Below the pieces are notes generated by a model, which worked only from the letters and a program-made list of their open reading frames with translations, did not search any database and was not told the origin of the DNA. A DNA stretch of 64,000 nt, taken from CAVRZJ01 sp964594125. Its GTDB lineage: Bacteria; Acidobacteriota; Thermoanaerobaculia; Thermoanaerobaculales; Thermoanaerobaculaceae. The stretch covers positions 1 to 64,000 of the forward strand of contig CAZQLL010000011.1 of the NCBI GenBank assembly GCA_964594125.1, read 5' to 3'. Made by a program: the position numbers and the translations under genes. Positions 1 through 9,798 of the stretch are shown here, one piece after another (within the stretch, counting starts at the first letter, position 1; each line of letters opens with the position of its first letter).

Positions 1-872
1 AGTCACCGCCGAGCGCCGCCGCGCAAGCCACCGGGGCAGGGCGAGGACTTACAGTTCCTCGTGGCCGGCAACACGGAACGACGGCTTCTTCGCCCGGGGC
101 AGCGCGAGGGCGGGACGCGTCGGCGTGCTCGGCTCCCCGGGGGCCGGCGCGGATCGCGTCGTGAATGCAGGCGGGCCAGTGCGCCGGCGGCACGCCGCCA
201 GCCGGTCATGCCATCCGCGAAAGAGAATGCTGCGCGGCCGCACCACGGGGGGTGTGGGAGGGGGTGCGCTCGCCCCCGCCAGCGTCGCGGACTCGCCGGA
301 CGGTCGTCGTTGTGGCGAATCGGCGCCGTCGCGCCCACCCACCGCGGCCGCCCGGGTCGACCGCAACGCCGCCGAGCGGAGCCTGGCCCGCCTGTGCTCT
401 CCAGGTCGGCAGGTCTCGGCGCTCGGCCGCGCTGCACGGATCCATACCTGTATAGAGCGAGACTCTCGGAAAAGTGTTTACCCCCCCCACCGGTGGCAGT
501 GGCGAGCGGCCGGCGACCGCAGGCTCCCGCACTGCCGGAAGACTCCCCGCAGCCGCCCGCCCGGCGCCACGGGGCTCTCTCGCCCAGCAGCTCCGCGGTG
601 CTCGCGTGAAAGCCGTCTCACCATGAGCGCACCGGCGACGATGAAAAAGCGTGGGAGGGCCGGCGCCCTCGCCGGCCCGGACACCGCCAGGCAGTGCCGC
701 CGCGTGGGCGAGGCCCCCCACCGTCCCACGACTTCGGAACCGCCGCGCCCCGTGCTCCGGGGCGCACGGGCGAGGGCAATGCACAAGGCTGCGCCCCCGC
801 CGCGCGGGCGGGGGCGCCTGGGAAGGAGGCGGCCGCGAGGACCGCGTTGCAGCCGTCACGGAGCGCGGCGCG
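1..872. other. Gene-poor left edge
   Basis: No reading frame here looks like a real gene. The open frames on both strands are Arg/Pro/Ala-rich, mutually overlapping and typical of chance frames in GC-rich DNA. One damaged copy of the twin-hairpin repeat lies at 651-722. A run of nine C residues starts near 481. A gene ending left of the window cannot be excluded. Confidence 0.5.
651..722 (-). repeat. Twin-hairpin element A, damaged copy A1
   Basis: On the minus strand this carries the second hairpin of the family (arms GGGCCGGCG and CGCCGGCCC, loop AGGG). It is preceded by the right arm of the first hairpin, whose left arm is lost. It is a degraded fragment of the 145-bp family described at 32098-32242. 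Confidence 0.6.
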
Positions 873-2168
873 TCACGGCTTCGCCGCCGGGACGAGGCTG
901 CCGCCGGCGATCATGGCGCCGCCGGCGTCCTGCAGCTCGACGCGCAGGAGGTCGCTGACCGGCATCGCCGCGGCGGGCAGCGGGAGCTGGCCGGCGCCCG
1001 GGACGGACGACAGCGCGAGGTGCGCGGTGCCGTCGGCGTTGGCGGTCAGCGTGCCGAGCGGGACCCCGTCGGCCGTCGCGGAGACGGTGGCGCCGGGCGC
1101 GAGCGCCCAGGCGGCGATGCGCAGCGTCTGCGCGCCGCCCCGGATCGCCGCGACCGCGACGCCGTGCGCTGCGCCGTCGCCGTCGAGCAGCAGCGCCATC
1201 GCGAGGTAGTCGGGGCGGACCTGCCCGCACCCGACCCGTCGCGCGTTGGCGAAGTCGCCGGCGAGCAACACGGCGCCGGCGGCGCGCACCTCCGCGTGCC
1301 GGCGCTCGGCGACCGGCTGCAGCTCCGGCGGCAGCGGCTCGGCGCCCGGGATGTCGGCGGTCGAGAGGAACAGGTGCCCCTCGCCATCGTCGTTGGTGAC
1401 GATGACGCCGGCGTTGACCGCGTCGACGACCACGTCGTAGGTGGCGGCCGGGAGCAGGTGCTCGACCGCGACCTTGAGGTCCTCGCGCCGCGTGCCGTTC
1501 GGCAGGACGACGAGGCGTGTCACGACGACCCCCTCGGCGCCCGCCGGCGCGCCCTCGGCCGCGGTCAGGTGCAGCACGGCGAAGTCGCACTCGGGCCGCG
1601 GCTCCGGCCGCGGCGGCTCGACCGGCCGCTTGACCTCGATCGACGCGGCATCGATCGAGCCGTCGTCGCGCTTCGCGCCGCGGACCACCACGAACGCGCC
1701 GACCGCCACGGCGCCCCTCCTCTCGTCGATCTGCGTCGTCGGCGCGACGTGCACGATCACGTCCCTCACCGTCCAGTCGCCGACGAACGGCGGCCCGGGC
1801 GGCAGGGCGGTTACAACGCCGGCGATCTCCACCCGCTGCGGCTGCGGGCGCGGCCGCGGCGCGGGCGCCTGCAGGATCTTGATCTCGGCGGCGTCGACCG
1901 AGCGATCGGCGCGCACTGCGCCCTTGACCTGGGCGAGCACGCCGGGCGCCGGCGCGCCCTTGGACTGGTCGATCGCGGTGGACGCCGTCACATGAACCGT
2001 GCGTCCCGCGACGGTCCAGTCGCCGACCAGCCCCGGGCCGGCAGGAAGGCCCTCGATCGGACCCACGAAGGTGACGTGCGGAGTCGGACCGGCGGCGGCC
2101 GGGACGGCGGCCGCGATCGCGACCAGCGCCAGCGCCAGAACCGTTGCGCGCTGTGTGCGGAAGGACAT
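873..2168 (-). CDS. Secreted protein with two DUF5666-like repeats
   Basis: The 431-residue protein has a clear signal peptide (hydrophobic stretch at residues 9-22, likely cleavage after the Ala run near 26). Two related segments follow, at about 32-98 and 111-178. Each contains the block VGDWTV, then VHV, then a Gly/Ala-rich strand and a DAAxI(E/K) ending. This is the small beta-barrel style of DUF5666 proteins. A Pro/Arg linker leads to a C-terminal half (about 195-431) that I do not recognise and that looks beta-rich. The start is supported by AAAGGAGG seven bases before the ATG. The protein is probably periplasmic or surface-located. Function is unknown, and no enzyme motif is visible. 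It stands alone, divergent from the kinase gene. Confidence 0.85.
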   Translation of the reverse strand: MSFRTQRATVLALALVAIAAAVPAAAGPTPHVTFVGPIEGLPAGPGLVGDWTVAGRTVHVTASTAIDQSKGAPAPGVLAQVKGAVRADRSVDAAEIKILQAPAPRPRPQPQRVEIAGVVTALPPGPPFVGDWTVRDVIVHVAPTTQIDERRGAVAVGAFVVVRGAKRDDGSIDAASIEVKRPVEPPRPEPRPECDFAVLHLTAAEGAPAGAEGVVVTRLVVLPNGTRREDLKVAVEHLLPAATYDVVVDAVNAGVIVTNDDGEGHLFLSTADIPGAEPLPPELQPVAERRHAEVRAAGAVLLAGDFANARRVGCGQVRPDYLAMALLLDGDGAAHGVAVAAIRGGAQTLRIAAWALAPGATVSATADGVPLGTLTANADGTAHLALSSVPGAGQLPLPAAAMPVSDLLRVELQDAGGAMIAGGSLVPAAKP

Positions 2169-2351
2169 GGCGGATCCTCCTTTGCCTGTACTGTCGGCGG
2201 GCGCCCTGCCCGACCGGGGTGACCTCTGTCACGCCGCCGGCGTTCGGGTCGCACGCTCGTGAGGCCGCTCACAAACCGGGCGGGAACGCTTCGTCGGCGG
2301 CTCGGCGCGGCTCGGCACCAAGGTGAGCCGCCGCCCGCCCGACAGGCTGTC

Positions 2352-2499
2352 ATTGTTCAGAAAGTCCCTCCGCAAGACTCGGGAGCGCGGGCGCCCTCGC
2401 CCGCGCGCTTGTCCTGCTCTCGGACGCCCGGGCCGGCGGGGGCGCCGGCCCTCCCGCTGGCTTCCATGGTCCGGGGTGCGCCGCGGCCGATGTGGATTG
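2352..2499 (+). repeat. Twin-hairpin element A, copy A2
   Basis: Full-length copy that starts at TTCAGAAAGTCC and ends GTGGATTG. The first hairpin has arms GCGCGGGCG and CGCCCGCGC around CCCT. The second has arms GGGCCGGCG and CGCCGGCCC. It differs from the copy at 20308-20451 at only three positions over about 145 bp, which points to recent copying or gene conversion. It lies just upstream of the kinase gene. Confidence 0.85.
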
Positions 2500-2620
2500 C
2501 CTGGAAAGTCCCCTTCATCCTGCGGGAGCGCGGGCGCCCTCGCCCGCGCGGAGGTCCTGCCCTGCGGCGCCCGGGCCGGCGAGGGTGCCGGCCCTCCCGG
2601 AGGTTTCCCGCCTCGTCCGA
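2500..2620 (+). repeat. Twin-hairpin element A, copy A3
   Basis: Directly abuts copy A2 head to tail and begins TGGAAAGTCCCC. Both hairpins are present, with loops CCCT and AGGG, which are complementary to each other. The right end is more diverged than in A2. Confidence 0.75.
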
Positions 2621-2732
2621 GCGCCGCGCCGCGGCGTACCCCTGGTCGGTACGACGGCAGGCGCGAGCCGCCGGCGCGGCGCGCTGGACACGGCGCAAGC
2701 AGTCTGCCCGCGCGCTGGCGCATAATGGGACG

Positions 2733-5000
2733 GTGATCGGCACGCGGCTCGGCCACTACCTGATCCTCGAGCGGATCGGCGCCGGGGGCATGGGCGAGGT
2801 GTACAAGGCGCGCGACACCCGCCTCGACCGGCTGGTGGCGCTCAAGCTGCTGCCGCGGCGGCAGGCGTCCGACCCGCAGCACCGCGCCCGCTTCGCCCGC
2901 GAGGCGCGTGCGATCGCCGCGCTCAAGCACCCGAACATCGTCACCGTGTACTCGGTCGAAGAGGACAGCGGGGCGTCGTTCATCACGATGGAGCTGGTCG
3001 GCGGCAAGCGCCTGAGCGACCTGATCCCGGCCGGCGGCATGCCGCTCGCCGAGCTGCTGGCGGTGGCGACGCCACTGGCGGCCGCGGTAGCGGAGGCGCA
3101 CGCGCACGGCATCGTCCACCGCGACCTGAAGCCCGAGAACGTCATGATCGAGGCCGGCGGCGCCGTCAAGGTGCTCGACTTCGGACTCGCCAAGCTCTCC
3201 ACCCTCGACGCGGGCGACGAGCCGCCCGCCGGCAGCCCCCCTGCCACCTTGACCGGCGCCGGGATGATCTTCGGCACCGCCGCCTACATGTCGCCGGAGC
3301 AGGCGGAAGGGCGGCCGGTCGACACGCGCTCGGACGTCTTCTCGCTCGGGATCGTGCTCTACCAGATGGCCACCGGGCGCCGCCCGTTCCAGGGCGATTC
3401 GGAGGTGTCGATCCTGTCGGCGGTGCTGCGCGACACGCCGCCGCCGGTCGCCGAGCTGCGGCCGGACCTGCCGGCGGCGATCTCGCGCATCGTCGAGCGC
3501 TGCCTCGCCAAGGACCCGGCCTCCCGCTTTGCCGATGCGGGCGAGCTCGCGCCGCTGCTCGCGGCCGCGGGCGCCGAGCCGCCGCGCGCCGCGGCGCCGC
3601 GCGGCGCCGGCCGAGCGTGGCGGCCGCGCGTCGCCGCCGCCGCTGCGGCGCTCGTGCTGGCGGCGGCGGCCGCCGGCTGGCTGCTGATCCGGCCGCGCGG
3701 CGGCGCCGCGCCGCCGGGCGGGGGCGTGTCGATCGCCGTGCTGCCGTTCGCCAACCTCTCGGCCGATCCCGACAGCCTCTACTTCTCCGGCGGGATCACC
3801 GAGGAGATCACCACCAAGCTCGCGCGCATCGGCGGGCTGCGCGTGGCCTCGCGCAGCGCCGCCGCCCGCTACCGCACCAGCGACCTCGGACCGCGCGCGA
3901 TCGCCCGCGAGCTGGGCGTCGACTACCTGCTCGAGGGCTCGGTGCGGCGCGCCGGCGAGCGCGTCAAGATCGCGGCGCAGCTCGTCGCCGCCGACTCCGG
4001 GTTCCAGACGTGGGCGCGCGAGTTCGAGGGCGACATGGGCGACGTCTTCCGCCTCCAGGAGGACACGGCGCTGGAGATCGCGAACGCGCTCGACCTGCGG
4101 CTGTCGCCGCGCGAGCAGCAGGCGGTGCGCCGGCGCTCGACCACCAACGCGCAGGCGTTCGACGCCTACCTGCGCGGGCGCGCGCTGCTGGAGTACTTCG
4201 ACACCCCGGACCGCCTGGCCGCCGCCCGCACCCATCTCGAGCGCGCGCTCCAGCTCGACCCCGGGTACCCGCTGGCGCTGGTCGGCCTGTCGCGCGTCGA
4301 GGCGCAGTACTACCGCAACATCGACGCGCGCCCGGAGCGCCTCGCCCGCGCCGAGGAGCTCGCCCGGCGGGCGCTGGAGCGCGACCCCGAGCTGGCGGAG
4401 GCGCACGTGGCGCTGGCGCAGGTGCACGGCAACCGCTACGAGTACGGCGAGGCCGCGGAGCGCTGCCGCGAGGCGATCCGCCTCGACGCTGCGAACGCCT
4501 ACGCGTGGGACCTGCTGTCATGGGCGCTGGCCTACCGCCAGCCGCCCGACGCCGCCGCCGCCGAGGAGGCGGCGCGCCGCGCCATCACGCTGCAGGCGTC
4601 GCTGATCGGCGCGTACTACCACCTCGGCCGGGCGCTGCTGCTGCAGCGGCGTCACGCCGAGGCGCTGCAGGCGTTCGAGCAGGCGAAGTCGCTCGACCCG
4701 GCGTTCGAGACCGCCGACTTCGGCATCGCACAGGTCCACCTGGCGGCCGGCGACCCGGCGGCGGCGCTGGCCGCGCTGGCGCGGCTGCGCACCACCGCGA
4801 AGGCGCCGGTGGTGCTGGCGCTGGGTGCGTCGGCGCACGCCGCCGCCGGCCACACCGACGCGGCGCTGGCGGCGCTCGGCGAGGCATTCGCCGCCGGCTA
4901 TCGCGACGAGGCGGCGCTGCGCGCCAACCCGCACCTCGCGGCGCTGCGCGCCGACCCGCGCTGGGCCGCGCTGCTGCGCTCCCACGGGCTCGCGCCGTAG
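2733..5000 (+). CDS. Membrane Ser/Thr protein kinase with TolB-like and TPR modules
   Basis: This 755-residue protein phosphorylates unknown targets. The kinase domain occupies about residues 8-270: Gly-rich loop GAGGMGEV (16-23), Lys38 in VALKLL, HRDLKPEN with Asp131 and Asn136, DFG at Asp149, and SPEQ in the activation segment. One membrane helix (about 302-320) separates it from the outer part. That part starts with a TolB/FlgO-like domain (IAVLPFANLS, from about 332) and continues with TPR helices to the end. This layout is common in Acidobacteriota. The start is a GTG that places the kinase fold at the extreme N-terminus. The frame stays open upstream but reads through repeat DNA. It is a single-gene unit, with a GC hairpin after the TAG stop. 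Confidence 0.93.
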   Translation: MIGTRLGHYLILERIGAGGMGEVYKARDTRLDRLVALKLLPRRQASDPQHRARFAREARAIAALKHPNIVTVYSVEEDSGASFITMELVGGKRLSDLIPAGGMPLAELLAVATPLAAAVAEAHAHGIVHRDLKPENVMIEAGGAVKVLDFGLAKLSTLDAGDEPPAGSPPATLTGAGMIFGTAAYMSPEQAEGRPVDTRSDVFSLGIVLYQMATGRRPFQGDSEVSILSAVLRDTPPPVAELRPDLPAAISRIVERCLAKDPASRFADAGELAPLLAAAGAEPPRAAAPRGAGRAWRPRVAAAAAALVLAAAAAGWLLIRPRGGAAPPGGGVSIAVLPFANLSADPDSLYFSGGITEEITTKLARIGGLRVASRSAAARYRTSDLGPRAIARELGVDYLLEGSVRRAGERVKIAAQLVAADSGFQTWAREFEGDMGDVFRLQEDTALEIANALDLRLSPREQQAVRRRSTTNAQAFDAYLRGRALLEYFDTPDRLAAARTHLERALQLDPGYPLALVGLSRVEAQYYRNIDARPERLARAEELARRALERDPELAEAHVALAQVHGNRYEYGEAAERCREAIRLDAANAYAWDLLSWALAYRQPPDAAAAEEAARRAITLQASLIGAYYHLGRALLLQRRHAEALQAFEQAKSLDPAFETADFGIAQVHLAAGDPAAALAALARLRTTAKAPVVLALGASAHAAAGHTDAALAALGEAFAAGYRDEAALRANPHLAALRADPRWAALLRSHGLAP

Positions 5001-5030
5001 CCCGCGGCGGCGGGAGCTCGGCGCCGCGGG
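5001..5030 (+). terminator. GC hairpin after the kinase gene
   Basis: Arms CCCGCGGC and GCCGCGGG enclose a 14-base centre immediately after the stop codon. No T-run follows, so termination is only suggested. Confidence 0.35.
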
Positions 5031-5155
5031 ACCACGCGGCGCAGGGAGCGCGATCGAGCGCCCTCGCAGCGCGGCGAGATCCTCCTCTGCGCCTGCCGCG
5101 CGGGCTACGCTTCCAAGGAGACCGGTAAGAACGGGAGCACCGCCTCTCGTCGGGC

Positions 5156-5221
5156 GAGCGGGCGCCCTCGCCCGCGCAGGAGGAGCCCGGGCCGGCGAGG
5201 GCGCCGGCCCTTCCGGGGGTC
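5156..5221 (+). repeat. Twin-hairpin element A, copy A4 (core only)
   Basis: Both hairpins of the family are recognisable between the kinase gene and the next gene (loops CCCT and AGGG). The flanking GAAAGTCC and GGATTG ends are absent, so this is an eroded or partial copy. Confidence 0.65.
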
Positions 5222-5316
5222 TCCTGCATCGCCCGACCGCCGCGCCGCGGCGGCCTCCGGATGCTGTCGATCGGCGCGGGCCGACGCCGGCAACCGAGGA
5301 CCGGGCGCCGCGGGGA

Positions 5317-5496
5317 TCAGCGGCGGAGGCCGGACATGCCGAGGGCGGCGACGACCATGCCGGCGACGGCCGCGACGAGCTGCTTGTAGCCGACGCCGGG
5401 CTGCGACCCCACGCCGAGCGAGTCGGCGGCGAGCGCGGCGAAGAACAGCAGCGCGCCGGCGGTAAGGAGCACGATGGAGCGCACCTTGGGCGACAT
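5317..5496 (-). CDS. Small two-helix membrane protein
   Basis: The 59-residue protein is mostly two hydrophobic helices (about 7-24 and 38-55) joined by a short polar turn containing SLGVGSQPGVGY. The ATG at 5496 is chosen because GGAGGAGG lies five bases upstream. The longer frame upstream is Arg-rich and unlike protein. I do not recognise a family. It looks like a small inner-membrane protein of unknown function, transcribed away from the DUF4388 gene. Confidence 0.75.
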   Translation of the reverse strand: MSPKVRSIVLLTAGALLFFAALAADSLGVGSQPGVGYKQLVAAVAGMVVAALGMSGLRR

Positions 5497-5549
5497 GGCA
5501 ACCTCCTCCGCGCCGGGCGGACGGCGCCCGCGCGCGGGCGCGACCGAAG

Positions 5550-5584
5550 CCCAGTGTCGCGCCTGGGAATCTCGTTGTCCATCG
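5550..5584 (-). repeat. 35-bp element B, copy 1
   Basis: On the minus strand this reads CGATGGACAACGAGATTCCC and continues to CGACACTGGG. It matches 59089-59123 with few differences. It lies between the small membrane protein and the DUF4388 gene. Confidence 0.6.
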
Positions 5585-5645
5585 CAGCAGCCGCGCGCAC
5601 CCGCCGCACCCGAGTAGAATCCTGGCTGCTGGAGGCCGCGCCGCG

Positions 5646-8273
5646 GTGGAACTGGCCCCTGAACAGGAGCTCGGCGAGCACCTCGCCCTGCTGCAGCGCT
5701 ACCTGTCCGACGAGGTGGCGCCGCTGGTGTTCTGCGAGGCTCTCGAGGCGCTGCTCGCGCACCCGCCGGCACTGATCGCGGCCGAGGTGCGGACATGGGT
5801 GGCGGCGCAGTACCGCGGCAGCGCGCCGCTGCCGGTTTCCGACTACCTGTTCCACGTCGCGCGCAAGCTGCACGTGGTGGGCGAGCTCGGCCTCGTCCCG
5901 GCCGAGGCGCTGCGCTCCTGGCTGCGGCAGCTCGAGCCGGTGCTGCTCGAGCAGTGCCCCGAGGTGGACCGCGACGGCCTGGCGGAGGACTTCCTCCACC
6001 TCGACGACAGCAGCACGGCGCTGGCGAACCCGGTGCACATCGTCCACCGCGCCGGCAGCGGCGAGGCGGTGCGCGCGGCCGCCGTGCGGGCGGAGACGGT
6101 GCGCGGCGCGCCGACGCGCGCCGAGACCGCGGTGCGCGCGGCGGCGCCGGCGGCCGCGCCCGCGGCGGCGGCCGGGGCGGCGCTGCCGGAGAGGGTCGTG
6201 CACGGGCTGCGGCGCCTCAACCTGCTCCTCGACCGCCTCGAGAGCGAGGCGCCGCCGGCCGCCGCGGGGGCCGCCGCGGACGGCGGCGGCCTCCCCGCTC
6301 CGTCGGCCGAGCGGGAGGCGCTGCTCGCGCGCATCCTCGCCGCCGCCGCGGCGAGCGCCGCCGAGCCGCAGGAGCTCGAGTCGAGCCTCGACCGCCTGCG
6401 CCGCCACGGCGTCAACACCGGCACCCGCAGCGTGCTGCGCCTGCTCGGCCAGGCGCTGCCCGACTGGACGCCGCCGGCGACCGCCGCCGCCCCCGCCGCG
6501 CCGCCGCACGAGGCGGTCACGGCGATGCGCCAGGTGGTGGCGCTCGGCCGCGACCGCGCCGACACGTCGCGCCGCTTCAGCGAGCTGGTGCAGGCGGCGT
6601 GCGAGGAGTTCAACGGCGGCTCGCTCGGCCGCGCGGTGACGATGCTCGGCCTCGCCGACCGCATGGCGGCCGAGGAGAACGTCGACCCGGCGGCCGCCCG
6701 CGCCGCGCGCTCCTCAGCCTGGAACCACCTCGACGCCGAGCGCCTGCGCGCCTTCGCCGAGAGCGCCGACAGGCACCCGCTCCTGCGCCCGGTGCTGCAG
6801 TTCTTCTCCGACCTCGCGCCGGCGTACCTGCTCGACCGGCTCTCCGGCGAGCCGCGCCGCGACCGCCGCAGGCTGCTGCTCTCGCTGCTCGCCGTCCACG
6901 GCGCGCCGGCGCGCGCCGAGGCGCTCTCGCGCCTGCAGGCGACCGCGACCGGCGCCACCTGGGCCGACTGGTACGTGGAGCGCAACCTCCTCCACCTGCT
7001 GCGCCGCATCCCGCCGCCCGCCGACACGCCGCTCGAGCCCGAGATCGAGGTGCTGGCGCGGCTCTCGCAGCCCGGCGCGCCGGTGGCGGTGCTCAAGGAG
7101 GCGGTCGCGGTGCTCGCCATGCACCGCCACCCGCGCGCCGAGCAGACGCTGATCGCGCGCGCCGCCGAGCTCGAGAGCGGCCTGCTCGGCGTCAGGCCGC
7201 TGCCGTACGAGGCCGGCGAGCTGCTCGGCATCCTCGACCGCGTGCTCACCCTGCTCGCGCGCTCTGCCTCGCCGGCGGCGCGGCGCTGCGTCGTCGACCA
7301 CGGGCTGCGCCGCGCGCCGCAGCTCGGCAACACGGTGGCCCGCCTCGCAGAGCTCGGCGGGCAGGACCTCGCGGGCGAGCCCGAGCTCGTCGCGCGCCTC
7401 GTCAAGGCGCTGCGCGACGAGCTGCCCACCCGGGTGTTCGGCGTGACGGTGAGCACGCGGCGGCGCTTCGACGCGGCGTCGCACCTGATCGCCGCGCTCT
7501 CGGGGACGCGCGCGGCGGAGGTGCGCGAGGCGCTGCGCGAGGTCGCCGCACGCTACCCCGACGAGCCGCTCGGCGCCGAGGCGCAGCGCGCGCTCGAACG
7601 CCTCGGCGAGGCGGCGGCGGCCGCGCCGGCGACGCCGCGGCCGCCCGCGCCGGCCGCGGAGGGGGGCGCAGCGGCGGCCGCCGCGCCGAGCGCCGCGCCG
7701 GCCGCCGCCCCGGCCGGGGCCGCGGCCTCGCTCACCGGCGACCTCGGGGTGTTCGGGCTGCCGACGCTGCTGCAGAACCTGGCCGACTCGGCGGTCACCG
7801 GCACGCTCACCCTCGCCGGCGCCGACGGCGGCGCCGCTGCCACGCTCGACCTCGTCCACGGCGCCCTCGCCGGCGCGCAGGCGGGCCGCCTGCGCGGCAC
7901 GACCGCACTGTTCGCGCTCCTCGAACGCCCCGACGTGCAGCGCTTCTCCTTCTCCAACGCCGCCCCCGGCGCCGCCGCGCCGGCGGCGGCCCACGCGGTG
8001 CTGCCGCTGCTCATGGAGGGGATGCGCCGGCTCGACGAGTACCAGCGCGCCGCCGCCGTAGCCCCCGACGACGCCCGCCTCGCGCCGGGCGAGGCCCGTC
8101 CCAGCCGGATCGACGACGAGCCCGATGTCGAGATGATGCGCACGGTGTGGCGGCGCGCGGTCGGCGGCGCGACGCCGCGCGAGATCGAGGCGGAGGCCGA
8201 GGTCGATCCCTACCGGGTGCGGCGGCTGTTCGAGCACTGGCTCGAGGAGGGATCGCTCAAGGTGGTGCGCTGA
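5646..8273 (+). CDS. DUF4388 (PATAN-like) protein with helical repeats
   Basis: An 875-residue cytoplasmic protein with a GTG start and TGGAGG about ten bases upstream. The N-terminal 130 residues are helical. An Ala/Pro-rich linker (about 140-190) leads to a long all-helical part (about 195-650) that resembles HEAT or similar solenoid repeats. A DUF4388 domain follows at about 695-790 (SLTGDLGVFGLPTLLQNL onward), and a short helical C-terminal tail resembles a winged-helix end. DUF4388 domains are associated with signalling and gliding regulators. No catalytic motif is visible, so it is probably a scaffold or regulatory protein. The amidase gene follows after 21 bases, so the two may be cotranscribed. 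Confidence 0.85.
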   Translation: MELAPEQELGEHLALLQRYLSDEVAPLVFCEALEALLAHPPALIAAEVRTWVAAQYRGSAPLPVSDYLFHVARKLHVVGELGLVPAEALRSWLRQLEPVLLEQCPEVDRDGLAEDFLHLDDSSTALANPVHIVHRAGSGEAVRAAAVRAETVRGAPTRAETAVRAAAPAAAPAAAAGAALPERVVHGLRRLNLLLDRLESEAPPAAAGAAADGGGLPAPSAEREALLARILAAAAASAAEPQELESSLDRLRRHGVNTGTRSVLRLLGQALPDWTPPATAAAPAAPPHEAVTAMRQVVALGRDRADTSRRFSELVQAACEEFNGGSLGRAVTMLGLADRMAAEENVDPAAARAARSSAWNHLDAERLRAFAESADRHPLLRPVLQFFSDLAPAYLLDRLSGEPRRDRRRLLLSLLAVHGAPARAEALSRLQATATGATWADWYVERNLLHLLRRIPPPADTPLEPEIEVLARLSQPGAPVAVLKEAVAVLAMHRHPRAEQTLIARAAELESGLLGVRPLPYEAGELLGILDRVLTLLARSASPAARRCVVDHGLRRAPQLGNTVARLAELGGQDLAGEPELVARLVKALRDELPTRVFGVTVSTRRRFDAASHLIAALSGTRAAEVREALREVAARYPDEPLGAEAQRALERLGEAAAAAPATPRPPAPAAEGGAAAAAAPSAAPAAAPAGAAASLTGDLGVFGLPTLLQNLADSAVTGTLTLAGADGGAAATLDLVHGALAGAQAGRLRGTTALFALLERPDVQRFSFSNAAPGAAAPAAAHAVLPLLMEGMRRLDEYQRAAAVAPDDARLAPGEARPSRIDDEPDVEMMRTVWRRAVGGATPREIEAEAEVDPYRVRRLFEHWLEEGSLKVVR

Positions 8274-8294
8274 GGCGCTCCTGAGGAGGGCGGC

Positions 8295-9788
8295 ATGACG
8301 GTGTTCCCTGAGTACGAGAAGTACGACGGCCTCGGCCTCGCGGAGCTCGTGCGCCGCCGCGAGGTGAGCGCGGCGGAGCTCGTCGAGGCGGCGATCGAGC
8401 GCATCGAGGCGCGCAACCCGCGCATCAACGCCGTGGTCCACCGCATGTACGACGAGGCGAGGCGGGCCGCCGCGGCGCCGCTGCCGGACGGACCGTTCGC
8501 CGGCGTGCCGTTCCTTCTCAAGGACCTGATGGCGGCGTACGCGGGCGCGCCGCTCACCTCGGCGTGCCGCTTCCTCGCGAGCTTCGTCCCCTCCTACGAC
8601 AGCGAGATGGTGGTCCGCTACAAGCGTGCCGGCCTGGTGGTGGCCGGCAAGACCAACACGCCGGAGCTCGGGATCATGGGGTACACGGAGCCGCGCCTGT
8701 TCGGACCGTGCCGCAACCCGTGGGACGAGGGGCGCACCCCCGGCGGCTCGAGCGGCGGCAGCGCCGCCGCCGTCGCCGCGGGCATGGTGCCGATGGCGCA
8801 CGGCGGCGACGGCGGTGGTTCGATCCGCATCCCGGCGTCGTGCTGCGGCCTGTTCGGCCTCAAGCCGACGCGCGGCCGCAACCCGCTCGGCCCGTTGTAC
8901 GGCGAGGGCTGGTGCGGGCTGGTCCAGGAGCATGCGATCACCCGCACGGTGCGCGACTCCGCGGCGCTCCTCGACGCCACCTGCGGCCCCGACCTCGGCG
9001 CGCCGTACTTCGCGGCGCCGCCGCCGCGTCCGTTCCTCGCCGAGGTCGGCGACGACCCCGGGCGGCTGCGCATCGCCTTCTCCGCCGAGCCGCTGTTCGG
9101 CGACACCACCCACCCCGACTGCCGCGAGGCGGTCGCCGACGCCGCCCGAGTGTGCGCGTCGCTCGGCCACCGCGTCGAGGAGGCGCGCCCGTCCTTCGAC
9201 AAGGCGGCGCTGCGCCGCGCCTACCTTGCGGTGGTCGCGGTCAACACCGCGCGCGCCATCGAGCACGCCGGCCAGGCGCTGCGCCGCCGCCCGACCGCCG
9301 CCTCCTTCGAGCCGGCGACGTGGCTGCTCGGCCTCATCGGCCGCCGCATGCCGGCGCCACGCTACCAGGCCGCTATCGAGCTGCTGCACCTGTGGGGACG
9401 CAGGGTGGCGGCGTTCTTCGTCGAGTACGACGTCTTCCTGACGCCGACGCTCGCCCAGCCGCCGCTGGCGATCGGCGCGCTCGCGCTCAAGGCCGCCGAC
9501 GCCGCCGCGATCCAGGCGCTGCGCGCCGCGCCGCTGGCGAAGCTGCTCGACGCGGCGCTCGACAGGATGTCCGCCGAGGCGTTCGAGGCGACCTCCAACA
9601 CGATGCTGTTCAACCAGACCGGACAGCCGGCGATGTCGGTGCCGCTTTTCTGGAACGCCGCCGGCCTGCCGATCGGCAGCCAGCTCGTGGCGCGCTACGG
9701 CGACGAGGCCACGCTGCTCCGGCTCGCCGCGCAGCTCGAGCGGGCGCGCCCCTGGTTCGACCGCCGCCCGCCCGCGTACCGCGGATGA
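8295..9788 (+). CDS. Amidase signature family hydrolase
   Basis: This 497-residue protein hydrolyses carbon-nitrogen amide bonds; the substrate is unknown. The Ser-cisSer-Lys triad can be placed: Lys76 in PFLLKDL, cis-Ser152 in TPGGSSGGSA, and nucleophile Ser176 in GDGGGSIRIPAS. The 24-residue spacing of the two serines is as expected for the family. No signal peptide is present, so it is cytoplasmic. GAGGAGGG precedes the ATG by three bases. It follows the DUF4388 gene closely. Length is typical of the family. It could be annotated as a GatA-like protein, but no GatB or GatC neighbours are present, so a general amidase is the better call. Confidence 0.92.
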   Translation: MTVFPEYEKYDGLGLAELVRRREVSAAELVEAAIERIEARNPRINAVVHRMYDEARRAAAAPLPDGPFAGVPFLLKDLMAAYAGAPLTSACRFLASFVPSYDSEMVVRYKRAGLVVAGKTNTPELGIMGYTEPRLFGPCRNPWDEGRTPGGSSGGSAAAVAAGMVPMAHGGDGGGSIRIPASCCGLFGLKPTRGRNPLGPLYGEGWCGLVQEHAITRTVRDSAALLDATCGPDLGAPYFAAPPPRPFLAEVGDDPGRLRIAFSAEPLFGDTTHPDCREAVADAARVCASLGHRVEEARPSFDKAALRRAYLAVVAVNTARAIEHAGQALRRRPTAASFEPATWLLGLIGRRMPAPRYQAAIELLHLWGRRVAAFFVEYDVFLTPTLAQPPLAIGALALKAADAAAIQALRAAPLAKLLDAALDRMSAEAFEATSNTMLFNQTGQPAMSVPLFWNAAGLPIGSQLVARYGDEATLLRLAAQLERARPWFDRRPPAYRG

Positions 9789-9798
9789 GCTGTTCGAT

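Noticed and set aside
2229..4427. Minus-strand frame opposite the kinase gene
   Set aside because: It covers the kinase catalytic motifs in antisense and the hairpin repeats. No protein-like features.
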